Shown here in pieces: positions 41,190 to 50,765 of a DNA stretch of 64,000 nucleotides. Location: positions 62,001 to 126,000 of the forward strand of contig CAIJZY010000038.1 in assembly GCA_903825285.1 (NCBI GenBank), read 5' to 3'. Below the pieces are notes generated by a model. It was not told the DNA's origin. It did not search any database and saw only the letters and a program-made list of their open reading frames with translations. The position numbers were made by a program, and so were the translations under genes. How positions within the stretch are numbered: the stretch's first letter is position 1; each line of letters starts with the position of its first letter. The DNA is from an uncultured Opitutia bacterium. GTDB lineage: Bacteria; Verrucomicrobiota; Verrucomicrobiia; Opitutales; Opitutaceae.

Positions 41190-42314
41190 ATGAAATTCAA
41201 AATTAACCGCGATCATTTCGCCAACGGCCTGGCCCAAGTGCTCAACGTCGTCGGCTCCAAGGCCACGATGCCGATTCTGAGCAACGTGCTGATTGAAGCG
41301 GAGAAGGACCAGATTTCGCTCACGACGACCAACCTCGACCTCGGCATCCGCTGCAAGATCAAGGCCGAGGTGAAGGAAAAGGGCTCGGTCACGCTGCCGG
41401 TCAAGCGCCTCGCCACCATCGTGCGCGAGCTGCCGAACGTGGATGTGACCTTTGACGCGGCCCCCAACCATCAGGTGAAGCTCAGTTCCGGCGGGTCCAA
41501 CTTCCGCATCATGGGCATCGGCAAGGAGGAATTCCCGCCGCTGCCGGAATTCGGCGACGAGAAGGCCTACACGCTCGAGCAGGGCGAGCTCACCGCGATG
41601 CTGAAGAGTGTCGCGTACGCGCAGTCGAGCGACGAGACGCGCTACATCCTCAACGGCGTCTATTTCAACTTCAAGGACAGCAAGCTCTCGCTCGTGGCCA
41701 CGGATGGCCGGCGCCTCGCGCTGGTCTCCAAGGAGATGGAAGTGCCGGCCGCGTCAGCCGGGGCCATCATCCTGCCGGCGAAGACCGTCTCCGAGCTCAT
41801 GCGGCTCCTGGACAAGGGCGAGAAGCTCAAGATCAACTTCAACGAGCGGCGCGCGGCGTTCCAGATCAGCACGGACAAGGACACCAGCGGCCTGATCGAG
41901 AACGTCTACCTCTACTCGAAGGTCGTCGAGGGCAACTACCCGAACTACCACCAGGTCATCCCGAAGGAGACGCACCAGCGCATCAAGCTGGAGCGCGAGC
42001 TGTTCCTGCAGTGCGTGCACCGCGCCGCGCTGGTCTGCTCGGAGAAGTCCAACTCGGTGAAGATCAAGCTGAGCAGCAACCTGCTCGAGATCACCGCCCA
42101 GAGCCCGGATTTCGGCGAGGCGCACGAGTCGATGGCCATCGGCTACAGCGGCCCGGAGCTGCAGGTCGCGTTCAACCCGACCTTCGTGATGGATCCGCTG
42201 CGCGCGCTGACCAAGGACGAGATTTTCTTCGAGCTGAAGGATGAGGTGAGTCCGGGCGTCTTCAAGACCCTCGAGAGCTTCATCTGCGTGATCATGCCGG
42301 TGCGGCTGAGCTAG
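41190..42314 (+). CDS. dnaN: DNA polymerase III beta subunit (sliding clamp)
   Basis: Ring clamp that holds the polymerase on DNA. 374 residues, three similar domains: [37 protein letters not shown] in domain 1, [27 protein letters not shown] in domain 2, and [31 protein letters not shown] at the end, with the terminal MPVRL that forms the protein-binding pocket. Start ATG at 41190, as in the family. It follows pssA and precedes a conserved membrane protein gene; no dnaA, recF or gyrB is near, as in other Verrucomicrobiota. Confidence 0.96.
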   Translation: MKFKINRDHFANGLAQVLNVVGSKATMPILSNVLIEAEKDQISLTTTNLDLGIRCKIKAEVKEKGSVTLPVKRLATIVRELPNVDVTFDAAPNHQVKLSSGGSNFRIMGIGKEEFPPLPEFGDEKAYTLEQGELTAMLKSVAYAQSSDETRYILNGVYFNFKDSKLSLVATDGRRLALVSKEMEVPAASAGAIILPAKTVSELMRLLDKGEKLKINFNERRAAFQISTDKDTSGLIENVYLYSKVVEGNYPNYHQVIPKETHQRIKLERELFLQCVHRAALVCSEKSNSVKIKLSSNLLEITAQSPDFGEAHESMAIGYSGPELQVAFNPTFVMDPLRALTKDEIFFELKDEVSPGVFKTLESFICVIMPVRLS

Positions 42315-42390
42315 TTGCTCGCCGCGGCCGCCACTTTCTGCCGATAAACCCCCTCTCCCCTTCCGCCGGCCCCCGCCGGCGGCCTTGGTC

Positions 42391-43269
42391 GTGGAAATTC
42401 CCTATCTCATCCTCGGTGCCATCCTCGTCTCGCTGCTGCTGGCGCAGGCCAACCAGCGCGTGGCCTCGCCGCTGCTGTCGATCGCCGACCGCTGGCTGCG
42501 CTGGCTGGTGTTCGCCTTCGGCGGGGCGCAGGTCTGCCAGGACTTCCAGCTGCTCGACCGGCCGTACTGGGTGCTCGTCACCGTCTTCTTCCTGGCCTGG
42601 TTCCTCGGCGAGACGCTGCTGAACTGGCTCAGCATCCACGCCCTCAGCGTGAGCCCGCTGCCGCTGTTCCCGCGCTACGCCGCCAACCAGGGCGGCGACG
42701 AGTGGCCGACGCAGCCGCGGGCGCTGCGGGTCCGCGACTGGCTCCGCGCGAACGGCTTCAAGCAGGCGCAGGCGATGAAGGCCGAGATCGGCGGCGGGAT
42801 CTATCTGCGCGTCTCGGTCTACCAGAACCCCGACGCCACGCTGCGCGCCCAGGTGACCTTCATCCCGCAGGCCAGCGGGGCGGTCACGGTCTGCTTCTCC
42901 CTGACCTCGCTGACCGCTCCGGGCAGCCGCTACGTGACGGACAACCTCTACGTGCCGTTCGCTGGGTTTTACCCCGAGCACTGGTTCGTGGAGCGCCGAC
43001 CGCTCTGCCGCTCGCTGCCGCGGCTGCTGGCCCTGCACCGCGCGCGGCTGGCCGCGTCCGGCGAGCAGCCCACGCCGTTCACGGTGGATCCCCTCACCGA
43101 CCTCAACGTGACCCAGGGCGAGCTGGACCGGCTCAACACCGAGCTGGGCTTCCTGCACTCGCAGCCCGACCGCGAGGACCTCGGCAAGATCACCCACGAG
43201 GGCCGGTACCGCGTCTGGAAGGAAATCTGGATGCTCAACTACCTTGGGCGGTCCGCGCGGTATCTCTGA
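42391..43269 (+). CDS. Conserved membrane-anchored protein of unknown function
   Basis: About 292 residues. Hydrophobic segments at about 2-16 (EIPYLILGAILVSLL) and 50-70 (YWVLVTVFFLAWFLGETLLNWLSI) anchor it; the rest is soluble with VTFIPQASGAVTVCFSLTSLTAPGS and many Arg/Leu residues. I do not recognise a domain. The start is uncertain: GTG at 42391 is taken, but TTG at 42385 is equally possible, and there is no ATG or clear ribosome-binding site. It lies between dnaN and moeA, all on the plus strand. Confidence 0.6.
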   Translation: MEIPYLILGAILVSLLLAQANQRVASPLLSIADRWLRWLVFAFGGAQVCQDFQLLDRPYWVLVTVFFLAWFLGETLLNWLSIHALSVSPLPLFPRYAANQGGDEWPTQPRALRVRDWLRANGFKQAQAMKAEIGGGIYLRVSVYQNPDATLRAQVTFIPQASGAVTVCFSLTSLTAPGSRYVTDNLYVPFAGFYPEHWFVERRPLCRSLPRLLALHRARLAASGEQPTPFTVDPLTDLNVTQGELDRLNTELGFLHSQPDREDLGKITHEGRYRVWKEIWMLNYLGRSARYL

Positions 43270-43337
43270 ACCGCCGCCGCGTCGCGGACGGAGAGAAGCC
43301 TCGTCTTTTCAGGCCCGCGTCCCACGCTGCGCGAAAA

Positions 43338-44546
43338 ATGAACACCCCGGCCGAGGCGGATAAGCTCATGCGCGCCAGCCTGCCGGTGTTCGGCAGCGAG
43401 GACTGCGCGCTGGGTGAAGCCCATGGCCGTGTGCTGCGCGTCGACCTGCGGAGCGACCGGGACCTGCCGCCCTTTGACCGGGTGACCCTGGATGGCTACG
43501 CGCTGCGCGCCGCCGCGGTCGCCGCCGGCCGGCGCACGTTCTCCATCCAGGCATTGCAGGCGGCGGGCATGCGGCCGTTCCAGCTGGGATCCGCCCCGGA
43601 GGCCTGCATCGAGGTCGGCACCGGCGCGGTGCTGCCCGAGGGGGCGGATTGCGTGGTGCCCTACGAGGACACCGAGGCCGCCGCCGGCCGCATGCAGTTG
43701 CGGACCGGTGCGGTGATCCCGGCGCCGGGCCACGGCGTGCATCGCCGCGGCACCGATCATCGCAAGGGCGGGGTCATCGTGCCCGCGGGCGTGCTCCTGA
43801 CCGGTCGCGAGATCGCCGCCGCGGCCGCGGTGGGCGCGGCCAGCCTGAAGGTGGCGCAACTGCCGAAGATCGCAGTGGTGGCGACCGGGGATGAGCTGGT
43901 GGAGGTGGGCCAGGCGGTCGCGCCCCACCAGGTGCGACGGAGCAACGACCACGCACTGCGGGCGGCGCTGGTGCTGGCGGGCTATCCGCGCGTCGAGCGC
44001 TTTCACCTCCACGACATGCGGCACGAGGTCGAACACATGCTCTGGCACATCATCGCCGAGTTCGACGTGGTGCTGGTCTGCGGAGGCGTCTCGAAGGGCA
44101 AGTTCGACTTCCTGCCGGCGGAGCTCGACGCGCAGGGGGTGAGGAAGGTGTTCCAGGGCGTCGCGCAGCGGCCCGGCAAGCCAATGTGGTTCGGCGTCAA
44201 TCCCGAGGGCAAGCCGGTCTTCGCGCTGCCCGGCAATCCCGTTTCCGCCTACACCTGCCTGCACCGCTACGTGCTGCCGGCGCTCGACCAGGCCAGCGGC
44301 CGGATCCCGCGGCCGGTCGAGACCGTGCAGCTGGCGGCGCCCGTAAGCTTTCAACCCAAAGTGGCTTACCTGCTGCCAGTGAAGGTGTCGGCCGGCCCCA
44401 GCGGGACCCGGCACGCCACGCCCGACCCCAGCAACACGTCGGGTGACTTCGCCGGGTTGGTGGGCACCGACGGGTTTGTCGAACTGCCCGCGGACCAGGC
44501 GGAATTTCCGGCGGGTTACGCCGCGACCTATTGGCCCTGGGTTTGA
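43338..44546 (+). CDS. moeA: Molybdopterin molybdenumtransferase MoeA
   Basis: Inserts molybdate into adenylylated molybdopterin. 402 residues: LPPFDRVTLDGYALR near residue 45, GAVLPEGADCVVPYEDTE, VHRRGTDHRKGGVI, the MoCF-binding domain VVLVCGGVSKGKFDFLPAELD and the late GKPMWFGVNPEGKPVFALPGNPVSAYTC. These follow the MoeA/gephyrin E domain order. The standard DM.. is replaced by VTLDGYALR, still with the DG-Y core. Start ATG at 43338, 68 bases after the preceding gene. No other cofactor gene is in the window. Confidence 0.9.
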   Translation: MNTPAEADKLMRASLPVFGSEDCALGEAHGRVLRVDLRSDRDLPPFDRVTLDGYALRAAAVAAGRRTFSIQALQAAGMRPFQLGSAPEACIEVGTGAVLPEGADCVVPYEDTEAAAGRMQLRTGAVIPAPGHGVHRRGTDHRKGGVIVPAGVLLTGREIAAAAAVGAASLKVAQLPKIAVVATGDELVEVGQAVAPHQVRRSNDHALRAALVLAGYPRVERFHLHDMRHEVEHMLWHIIAEFDVVLVCGGVSKGKFDFLPAELDAQGVRKVFQGVAQRPGKPMWFGVNPEGKPVFALPGNPVSAYTCLHRYVLPALDQASGRIPRPVETVQLAAPVSFQPKVAYLLPVKVSAGPSGTRHATPDPSNTSGDFAGLVGTDGFVELPADQAEFPAGYAATYWPWV

Positions 44547-44602
44547 GCGGCGGCGCGCAGAATTGGTCTGGTCTCGGCCGGGGTGGGTGTTAGTTTTTTC
44601 CC

Positions 44603-44917
44603 ATGCTGTTCTACGCCGCCGCGGCCACGACGATGGACAAGTTAAAGCAGGTGCCACCCCAGTTCTGGTGGAAGGTGGGCATTGTCGTGCTCGCGATCGT
44701 GCTGGTCGTCGTCGTTCTCCAGAAGATCGCCGGCATGAACAAGGTGGTGCTGGCGGTGATCGCCTTCGTGGTCTTCACCGTCGTCGGCATCAACTGGATC
44801 TACGAGCGCAATGAGCCCGCGTTCCTCACCCCGCTGGTCGACAAGATCGCGCCCTTCCTTCCCAGCAAGGGCAGCTACAACGCCAAGCAGCAGACCTCGC
44901 CCACGCCCAAGCGCTAA
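44603..44917 (+). CDS. Small two-helix membrane protein
   Basis: 104 residues (or 94 if started at the internal ATG at 44633, [11 protein letters not shown]). Two hydrophobic helices, [18 protein letters not shown] and [18 protein letters not shown], are separated by a short basic loop; a soluble tail follows that ends in a Thr/Pro/Lys-rich segment. No recognised domain. Lies between moeA and gnd on the same strand. Confidence 0.65.
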   Translation: MLFYAAAATTMDKLKQVPPQFWWKVGIVVLAIVLVVVVLQKIAGMNKVVLAVIAFVVFTVVGINWIYERNEPAFLTPLVDKIAPFLPSKGSYNAKQQTSPTPKR

Positions 44918-44981
44918 ACGAACGGTCCGGCAAAAACAGGGTGGTTTTCGGGCCGGCACGGGCTTACCAAGGGGTTCACTT

Positions 44982-46484
44982 ATGCCTAAAGCCCGCTCCG
45001 ACATCGGACTCATCGGCCTCGCCGTGATGGGTCAGAATCTCGCGCTGAACATCGCCGACCACGGCTTCCAGATCTCGGTCTTCAACCGGACCACGGAAAA
45101 AACCGACAAGTTTGTCGCGGACCACCCCGGCACGCCGGGCGGGCTGGTCGGCACGAAGACGCTGCCGGAGTTCGTGGCGTCACTCGCGCGGCCACGGAAG
45201 ATGATCATCCTCGTCCAGGCCGGCAAGGCGACCGACGCCGTCATCGACGGGCTCGTGCCGCTGCTCGAGGCGGGCGACATCGTGATCGACGGCGGCAACG
45301 CGCTCTGGACCGACACCATCCGCCGCGAGAAGGCGCTGCGCGAAAAAAATCTCCGCTTCATCGGCTCCGGCGTGTCCGGCGGCGAGGAGGGCGCGCGCTT
45401 CGGCCCGTCGCTCATGCCCGGCGGCGAGTTCGAGGCCTGGCTGGAACTGAAGCCCATCTGGGAGGCGGTCGCCGCCAAGGTGGATGCGAAGACCGGCAAG
45501 CCGATCCCCGGCGCCGCGCCCGGCAAGCCCGTCACCGGCGGCGTGCCCTGCACGACCTACATCGGCGCCAACGGCGCGGGCCACTACGTGAAGATGGTCC
45601 ACAACGGCATCGAGTACGGCGACATGCAGATGATCTGTGAGGCCTATGCGCTGATGAAGGGCCTGCTCGGCCTCAAGCCCGCCGAGATGGGCGGGATTTT
45701 CACGGGTTGGAACACCGGCATCCTCGACAGCTTCCTGATCGAGATCACCGCCGACATCCTGAAGCAGAAGGACCCGGCGACGAAGAAGCCGTTCGTCGAC
45801 ATCGTCCTCGACACCGCGGGCCAGAAGGGCACCGGCAAATGGACCTCGACCAACGCCCTCGACATGGGCGTGCCGGCGCCGACGGTGGCCGAGGCGGTGT
45901 TTGCCCGCTGCCTCTCCGCGATCAAGGAGGAGCGCGTCGCCGCCGCGAAGATCCTGAAGGGTCCCGCCAAGAAATACCGCGGCTCGAAAAAGGCGCTGCT
46001 CGCCGCGATCCACGATGCGCTCTACTGCTCGAAGATCTGCTCGTACGCCCAGGGCTTCCAGCTCATGCGCACCGCGCAGCAGGAGTTCGGCTGGCAGCTC
46101 AACTTCGGCGAGATCGCCCAGATCTGGCGCGGCGGCTGCATCATCCGCGCCGCGTTCCTGCAGAAGATCACCGAGGCCTACGCGCGCCAGCCCGGCCTGG
46201 CGAACCTGCTGCTCGACCCGTACTTCAACCAGACGGTGAAGAAGGCGCAGGCCAACTGGCGCAAGGTCGTCTCGCTCGCCGCCGAGTGTGGCGTGGCCGC
46301 GCCGACGTTCAGCTCCGCCCTCTCCTACTACGACGGCTACCGCTCCGCCCGCCTGCCGGCGAACCTGCTCCAGGCGCAGCGCGACTACTTCGGCGCCCAC
46401 ACCTACGAGCGCACCGACCAGCCGCGCGGGAAGTTCTTCCACCTCGACTGGCCCGAGCCGACCCGCCCGCAAAGCGCCGTTTAA
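44982..46484 (+). CDS. gnd: 6-phosphogluconate dehydrogenase (decarboxylating)
   Basis: Oxidative pentose phosphate enzyme giving ribulose 5-phosphate and NADPH. 500 residues: N-terminal Rossmann fold [39 protein letters not shown], the catalytic Lys in [27 protein letters not shown], then [27 protein letters not shown] and a C-terminal [22 protein letters not shown]. The insert [17 protein letters not shown] before the active site is found in some bacterial forms. Start ATG at 44982. Convergent with gmk. Confidence 0.95.
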   Translation: MPKARSDIGLIGLAVMGQNLALNIADHGFQISVFNRTTEKTDKFVADHPGTPGGLVGTKTLPEFVASLARPRKMIILVQAGKATDAVIDGLVPLLEAGDIVIDGGNALWTDTIRREKALREKNLRFIGSGVSGGEEGARFGPSLMPGGEFEAWLELKPIWEAVAAKVDAKTGKPIPGAAPGKPVTGGVPCTTYIGANGAGHYVKMVHNGIEYGDMQMICEAYALMKGLLGLKPAEMGGIFTGWNTGILDSFLIEITADILKQKDPATKKPFVDIVLDTAGQKGTGKWTSTNALDMGVPAPTVAEAVFARCLSAIKEERVAAAKILKGPAKKYRGSKKALLAAIHDALYCSKICSYAQGFQLMRTAQQEFGWQLNFGEIAQIWRGGCIIRAAFLQKITEAYARQPGLANLLLDPYFNQTVKKAQANWRKVVSLAAECGVAAPTFSSALSYYDGYRSARLPANLLQAQRDYFGAHTYERTDQPRGKFFHLDWPEPTRPQSAV

Positions 46485-46501
46485 GCCGCGGGGTTCACCC
46501 G

Positions 46502-47110
46502 TCAGCTGACGCCACCAGCGCGGGCGCGGGCTTTTTCGAGGATCGCGAGGAGCGAGGCGAAATCCTCGTCGCGCGTGCGGCTCTCAATGCGGAAGTCGAA
46601 CTTTCCCGCCTCGCGGAGCTCGCGGTCGGCCGTGCGCATGCGGGCGGCGATCTCCGCCTCGTCGTCCTGCGCGCGCAGGCGCATCCGCGCCACCAGCCGG
46701 TCATGGTCCACCACGATGAACACGGTCGTCATGCGCAGCGCCAGCACGGGATTCTCCGCCGCGGCGCGGCGGAAGCTCTCCACCCCCTGCACATCCACGC
46801 TGATGACCAGGCTCTGCCCCCGCGCCATCGGCTCGAACACGCTGGAGGCCAGCGTGCCGTAGCGCTTCTGGCCGTGCACCCAGGCCCACTCCAGGAACGC
46901 GCGGGAAGCGATCTTGGCGTCGAACTCCTCGGGCGTGAAAAAATGATAGTGGACGCCGTTCACCTCGCCCGGCCGCGGCTGGCGCGTGGTGGTGGTGATC
47001 ACGCGCTCGAAACCCGGGACCTCCCGCACAAGCCGGTCGCAGAGCGTGCTCTTGCCGGATCCGGCGGGGCCGGCAAGGACGAGCAACACAGGCGGTTCCG
47101 CGGTCGCCAT
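46502..47110 (-). CDS. gmk: Guanylate kinase
   Basis: Phosphorylates GMP to GDP. 202 residues with P-loop LAGPAGSGKSTLCDRL, the GMP-binding VITTTTRQPRPGEVNGVHYHFFTPEEF, and the lid region RLRAQDDEAEIAARM. All conserved residues of the Gmk family are present. It sits 3 bases downstream of a membrane protein gene and so is the second gene in a leftward pair. The unusual RLRAQDDE replaces the typical RGTD lid; function is probably retained. Confidence 0.92.
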   Translation of the reverse strand: MATAEPPVLLVLAGPAGSGKSTLCDRLVREVPGFERVITTTTRQPRPGEVNGVHYHFFTPEEFDAKIASRAFLEWAWVHGQKRYGTLASSVFEPMARGQSLVISVDVQGVESFRRAAAENPVLALRMTTVFIVVDHDRLVARMRLRAQDDEAEIAARMRTADRELREAGKFDFRIESRTRDEDFASLLAILEKARARAGGVS

Positions 47111-47112
47111 GG

Positions 47113-47652
47113 TCAGTAGGTGAAGGCCACGCCGATCAGCACCAGGCCGTAGGCGGCCAGCGCGGACCCGAAAAGCTGCGTGCGGACCGGCCGGAAAAAG
47201 AGCCAGTCAAAGAAGTCCCGCAGCCGGTACGGCTGCACCCCGAGCCACAGCGCTACGGCGATCCAGGCAAACATGGGCCCGACCATCACCAGCCGCTGCG
47301 GCTTGGCGTACTCCATGAACGCCGCCCCGCGCAGGTGCCAGGCCACCAGCAGCGAGAGCACGGCCAGGCCACGCACGGCGAGGAAGTCGGGCACGCACTG
47401 GAACGCCAGCACCGCCACGACGCCAAACCCCACCGTGAACAGCACGGGGTGGTCAAAGTTGTCCGCCGGCGACGAGTTCCAGGTGATCCAGAGGAACCAC
47501 GCGGCCGCGCCGCCGAACAAGAGATAGGCGGCGGCGGCGGACCGGGGCATCGCCTTCAGGGACGAGGTGACCAGCGAGTGGTTGGTCGCCAGCAGGCCCC
47601 CGAGCACGGCGCAGCCAAGGCCGGGCAGGAGCGTGGCGAGGAAAAGCGACAT
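47113..47652 (-). CDS. Multi-pass membrane protein of unknown function
   Basis: 179 residues, mostly hydrophobic, with about five membrane helices (SLFLATLLPGLGCAVLGGLLA, AAYLLFGGAAAWFLWITW, HPVLFTVGFGVVAVLAFQCV, PMFAWIAVALWLGV, FGSALAAYGLVLIGVAF). I recognise no domain. It stops just before gmk starts and starts 43 bases after the miaB gene stops, all leftward, so it may belong to a miaB-gmk operon. Confidence 0.65.
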   Translation of the reverse strand: MSLFLATLLPGLGCAVLGGLLATNHSLVTSSLKAMPRSAAAAYLLFGGAAAWFLWITWNSSPADNFDHPVLFTVGFGVVAVLAFQCVPDFLAVRGLAVLSLLVAWHLRGAAFMEYAKPQRLVMVGPMFAWIAVALWLGVQPYRLRDFFDWLFFRPVRTQLFGSALAAYGLVLIGVAFTY

Positions 47653-47694
47653 GATAGGAATGACGGCGTTGGCGCGGCTGGTGACGAGAACAAA

Positions 47695-49077
47695 CTATGA
47701 CTGCGCCGCCGGCGCCGGGTGCCCGATTCCGGCGAGCACCAGCTCGCCATACAGGGTGCTGACGCTGGCCCGGGTGATTTTCAGCGGCACCAGCGACCCG
47801 AGCAGCCGGGAATCGGCCTCGAACACGCACACGCGGTTGCCGCGCGTGCGGCCCGTGAAGCGCTGGCCGGTCTGGTCCGGGCCCTCCACCAGCACCTCCT
47901 CCACCGCGCCGATCAGCGTCGCCGTGCGGCGCTCGGAATTCCGGCGGAGGACATCGAGCAGGACCTGGTTGCGTGCCTCCTTCGTCTCCTCGGGCACCTG
48001 GTCGGCCAGGTTGGCCGCCGGCGTGCCGGTGCGCACGGAGTATTTGAAGATGTAGGCCATGTCGTAGTTGCAGGCCTCGAACAGCTCCCGGGTCTGGGTG
48101 AAATCCTCGTCCGTCTCGCCAGGGAAGCCGACGATCACATCCGTCGAGAAATACATGTCGGGCCGCACCGCCCGCAGGGCGTCGACGATCTCGCGGTACC
48201 GCGCGCGGGTGTACGGCCGGTTCATCGCCCGGAGGATGTGGTCGCTCCCGGACTGCATTGGCAGGTGCACATAGCCGCAGAGCTTGGGCAGCCGGCCGTA
48301 GGCCTCGACCAGGTCCTGCTTGAAGCCGCGGGGATGGGGCGAGGTGAAGCGGATGCGCTCAATGCCCTCCAGCGCATGCACCCGCTCCAGCAGCTGCACG
48401 AACGGCGTCACCCCGCCGGTGTGCACATAGTCGCGCCGGCCGTAGCTCGTGACGATCTGGCCGAGCAGCGTGACCTCGCGCACGCCGCGCTCGGCCAAGG
48501 CGCGGCACTCCGCGACGATCTCGTCCATTGGCCGCGAGCGCTCGTCGCCGCGCGTCTTCGGCACGATGCAAAACGAGCAGTCCATGTTGCACCCCTGCTG
48601 GATCGAGACGAAGGCGCTGACCTGGCGGTCCGCCAGGTCGTGGTCGCGGATGGTGTTCTGCGAGCCGGCTTCCTCCGCCAGGTCGACGATGGTCTCACCC
48701 ACCGGCACCCCGGCGGCGCGCGCGGCCTGGAGGTTGTCGAGGTAGCCCGGGACCTGGTGAAACTTCTGCGTGCCGACGATCAGGTCGACATCCGGCAGCT
48801 GGTCCAGCAGGGCGGCGCCGCGGTTCTGCGCCATGCACCCGAGGATCCCGAGCACGAAATCCGGCTGTTTCCGCTTCCGCGCCAGCAGGTTCGTGGCCTT
48901 GCTGATCGCCTTCTGCTCGGCGGCGTCGCGCACGGAACAGGTGTTGAGCAGGAGGATGTCGCAGTCATGCTCATCCGCCACGATCCGATACCCGCGGGCG
49001 CGCAGCAGGGCGGCGACCGCTTCGCTGTCGCGCTCATTCATCTGGCAGCCGTAAGTTTTGATGTGGACGCGATTCAC
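47695..49077 (-). CDS. miaB: tRNA-2-methylthio-N6-dimethylallyladenosine synthase MiaB
   Basis: Radical SAM methylthiotransferase that adds a 2-methylthio group at A37 of tRNAs. About 460 residues: N-terminal UPF0004 domain with three cluster cysteines C11 (TYGCQMNERDSE), C47 (LLNTCSVRDAAE) and C81 (LGILGCMAQ); radical SAM cluster CNMDCSFC at C163, C167, C170; C-terminal TRAM domain. The start is GTG at 49077, since the sequence directly upstream is not conserved. It diverges from the lytic transglycosylase gene by 108 bases. Confidence 0.92.
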   Translation of the reverse strand: MNRVHIKTYGCQMNERDSEAVAALLRARGYRIVADEHDCDILLLNTCSVRDAAEQKAISKATNLLARKRKQPDFVLGILGCMAQNRGAALLDQLPDVDLIVGTQKFHQVPGYLDNLQAARAAGVPVGETIVDLAEEAGSQNTIRDHDLADRQVSAFVSIQQGCNMDCSFCIVPKTRGDERSRPMDEIVAECRALAERGVREVTLLGQIVTSYGRRDYVHTGGVTPFVQLLERVHALEGIERIRFTSPHPRGFKQDLVEAYGRLPKLCGYVHLPMQSGSDHILRAMNRPYTRARYREIVDALRAVRPDMYFSTDVIVGFPGETDEDFTQTRELFEACNYDMAYIFKYSVRTGTPAANLADQVPEETKEARNQVLLDVLRRNSERRTATLIGAVEEVLVEGPDQTGQRFTGRTRGNRVCVFEADSRLLGSLVPLKITRASVSTLYGELVLAGIGHPAPAAQS

Positions 49078-49185
49078 GGCGGGAGCGGCTCTGATTAAAC
49101 GGCCTTCCGAGGGGGTCAAACGGTAAACTCCCCGGGCTGGCCTCCGCGCGGGCAACCTGCTGGTCTCGCCCGGGTCTGATTCGTC

Positions 49186-50124
49186 ATGCGCCGTCCCGCC
49201 CTGTTTTTTTCCCTCGCGCTCGCCGCCGGCCTGGCGGCGGAGCCGCCGCCCGCCCCGCCCTCGTCCGATGAGCTGTACCAGGCGGGGAAGCAGCTGTTCG
49301 ACGAGTATGCGCCGCCCGAGGTCAAGGCGCAGTACGAGTTTCCGTCGCACGAGGAATGGGACGCCTTTGCCGCGCGGCTCCAGCAGGCGCTGGATCAGAA
49401 CGACCTGTCGGTGCTGGCCAGCGCGGAACCGGAGACGCGGGCGGCGATGAAGGCGATGCGCACGCTGCCCGGCTACGGCGATTATGCGGACTGGCTCGCG
49501 GTGCGGCTGGATTACATCGAAGCTGCCCGGCAAGTGAGTCGGACGCGGCCGACGCCACCGGTCGTCGGACGCCCAGGTCCGTCCGCGGGCCACCCCGAGC
49601 CAGCCATTCCCTACTATGATTTGTGGCTCGAGCGCCTGCGGACGCGGCCGATTCCGGCCCGGGCGGAGCAACTGATGCCGCTGTTGCGCGAAGCCTTCGC
49701 CGCCGAGGGTGTGCCGCCCGAGCTGGCCTGGCTGGCCGAGGCCGAGTCCACGCTCGATCCCGCCGCCCGCAGCCCGTCCGGCGCGAAGGGATTGTTCCAG
49801 CTGATGCCCGTGACGGCGCGCAGCCTCGGCCTGAGCACGTTCCTACCCGACGACCGCACGGATGCCGGAAAATCCGCGCACGCCGCCGCGCGGTACCTGC
49901 GGACGCTGCACGACCAGTTTGGAGACTGGCCGCTGGCGCTGGCGGCCTACAACGCCGGCGAGGGCCGGGTGCGGCGCCTGTTGGACTCCCGTCGGGTCCG
50001 GACCTTTGCCGAGGTTTCCTCCGCGCTGCCGGCGGAGACCCGCATGTATGTCCCCAAGGTCTGTGCGATCATTGCCGTGCGTTCGGGAGTCACGCCGGCG
50101 CAGATGGCCGTTCCGCGCGCCTGA
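49186..50124 (+). CDS. Lytic transglycosylase (SLT/MltD-like catalytic domain)
   Basis: Cleaves peptidoglycan glycan strands. 312 residues with a signal peptide (about 1-18, LFFSLALAAGLAAEP), a linker domain, and from residue 170 the SLT domain: GVPPELAWLAEAESTLDPAARSPSGAKGLFQLMPVTARSLGL with catalytic E187, then LALAAYNAGEGRVRRLL. There are no LysM repeats, unlike MltD. It precedes the rhomboid-family gene by 6 bases and is divergent from miaB, so it starts a new rightward unit. Confidence 0.88.
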   Translation: MRRPALFFSLALAAGLAAEPPPAPPSSDELYQAGKQLFDEYAPPEVKAQYEFPSHEEWDAFAARLQQALDQNDLSVLASAEPETRAAMKAMRTLPGYGDYADWLAVRLDYIEAARQVSRTRPTPPVVGRPGPSAGHPEPAIPYYDLWLERLRTRPIPARAEQLMPLLREAFAAEGVPPELAWLAEAESTLDPAARSPSGAKGLFQLMPVTARSLGLSTFLPDDRTDAGKSAHAAARYLRTLHDQFGDWPLALAAYNAGEGRVRRLLDSRRVRTFAEVSSALPAETRMYVPKVCAIIAVRSGVTPAQMAVPRA

Positions 50125-50130
50125 GCGATC

Positions 50131-50727
50131 ATGACGGCATCACCCAAAGTGCTCCCCGCCTACTGGACCAACAGGTTTCCCTGGGGCACGGCACTGGCCG
50201 CCGGACTCGCGCTGCTGGTCTTCACGAGCCGGAGTCTCGAGGCGCGGATGGTCTTTGAGCGCACCCGCATCCTCCAGGGCGAAGTTTGGCGGCTCTGGAC
50301 GGGCAACTGGGTTCATTTCAGCCCAAGCCACCTGCTGTGGAATCTGGCCGTGCTGATTCCCGCCGGAGCGTGGGCGGAGCAGCTCGCCCCGGATCGCACC
50401 CGCCGGTTCTTTCTCTTTGCGCCGTTCATCATCGGTGGAACGCTGCTGCTGGTGGATCCCTCGCTGGCGCGCTACGGCGGGTTGTCGGGCTTGGCGGCCG
50501 GCCTGCTGGTGCTGCTGGCGCTCGAGCAGATTTCACACGGGTTGCCCGACCGGTGGTTCTGGTGGGCGGTGCTTGCGCTGCTTGGGCTAAAGGTGGCCGT
50601 GGAATTCTCCGCTGGCCGAACCCTGCTGGCGCGATTCTCCGACCCAGCCCTTCATCCTGCGCCCCTGGCGCACGTCGCGGGCATCTTCGCGGCGATGCTG
50701 GGGCGGTTCCGCCGACGCCGGATTTAG
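50131..50727 (+). CDS. Rhombosortase-like rhomboid protease
   Basis: 198-residue integral membrane serine protease. An early GEVWRLWTGNWVHFSPSHLLWNLAVLIPAG carries the H...H...N pattern; the catalytic serine is in ARYGGLSG (S119) and the histidine in PLAHVAG (H181). About six helices are predicted. The small size and the H-F-S-x-S-H-L-x-x-N pattern match rhombosortase, which cleaves GlyGly-CTERM signals on exported proteins. No protein in the window has a clear GlyGly-CTERM tail. It follows the lytic transglycosylase gene directly and is followed after 38 bases by an unrelated gene. Confidence 0.78.
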   Translation: MTASPKVLPAYWTNRFPWGTALAAGLALLVFTSRSLEARMVFERTRILQGEVWRLWTGNWVHFSPSHLLWNLAVLIPAGAWAEQLAPDRTRRFFLFAPFIIGGTLLLVDPSLARYGGLSGLAAGLLVLLALEQISHGLPDRWFWWAVLALLGLKVAVEFSAGRTLLARFSDPALHPAPLAHVAGIFAAMLGRFRRRRI

Positions 50728-50765
50728 CGTCGCCAGCCGCCCGGGTGGTGGTTTGCTCGGACGCC

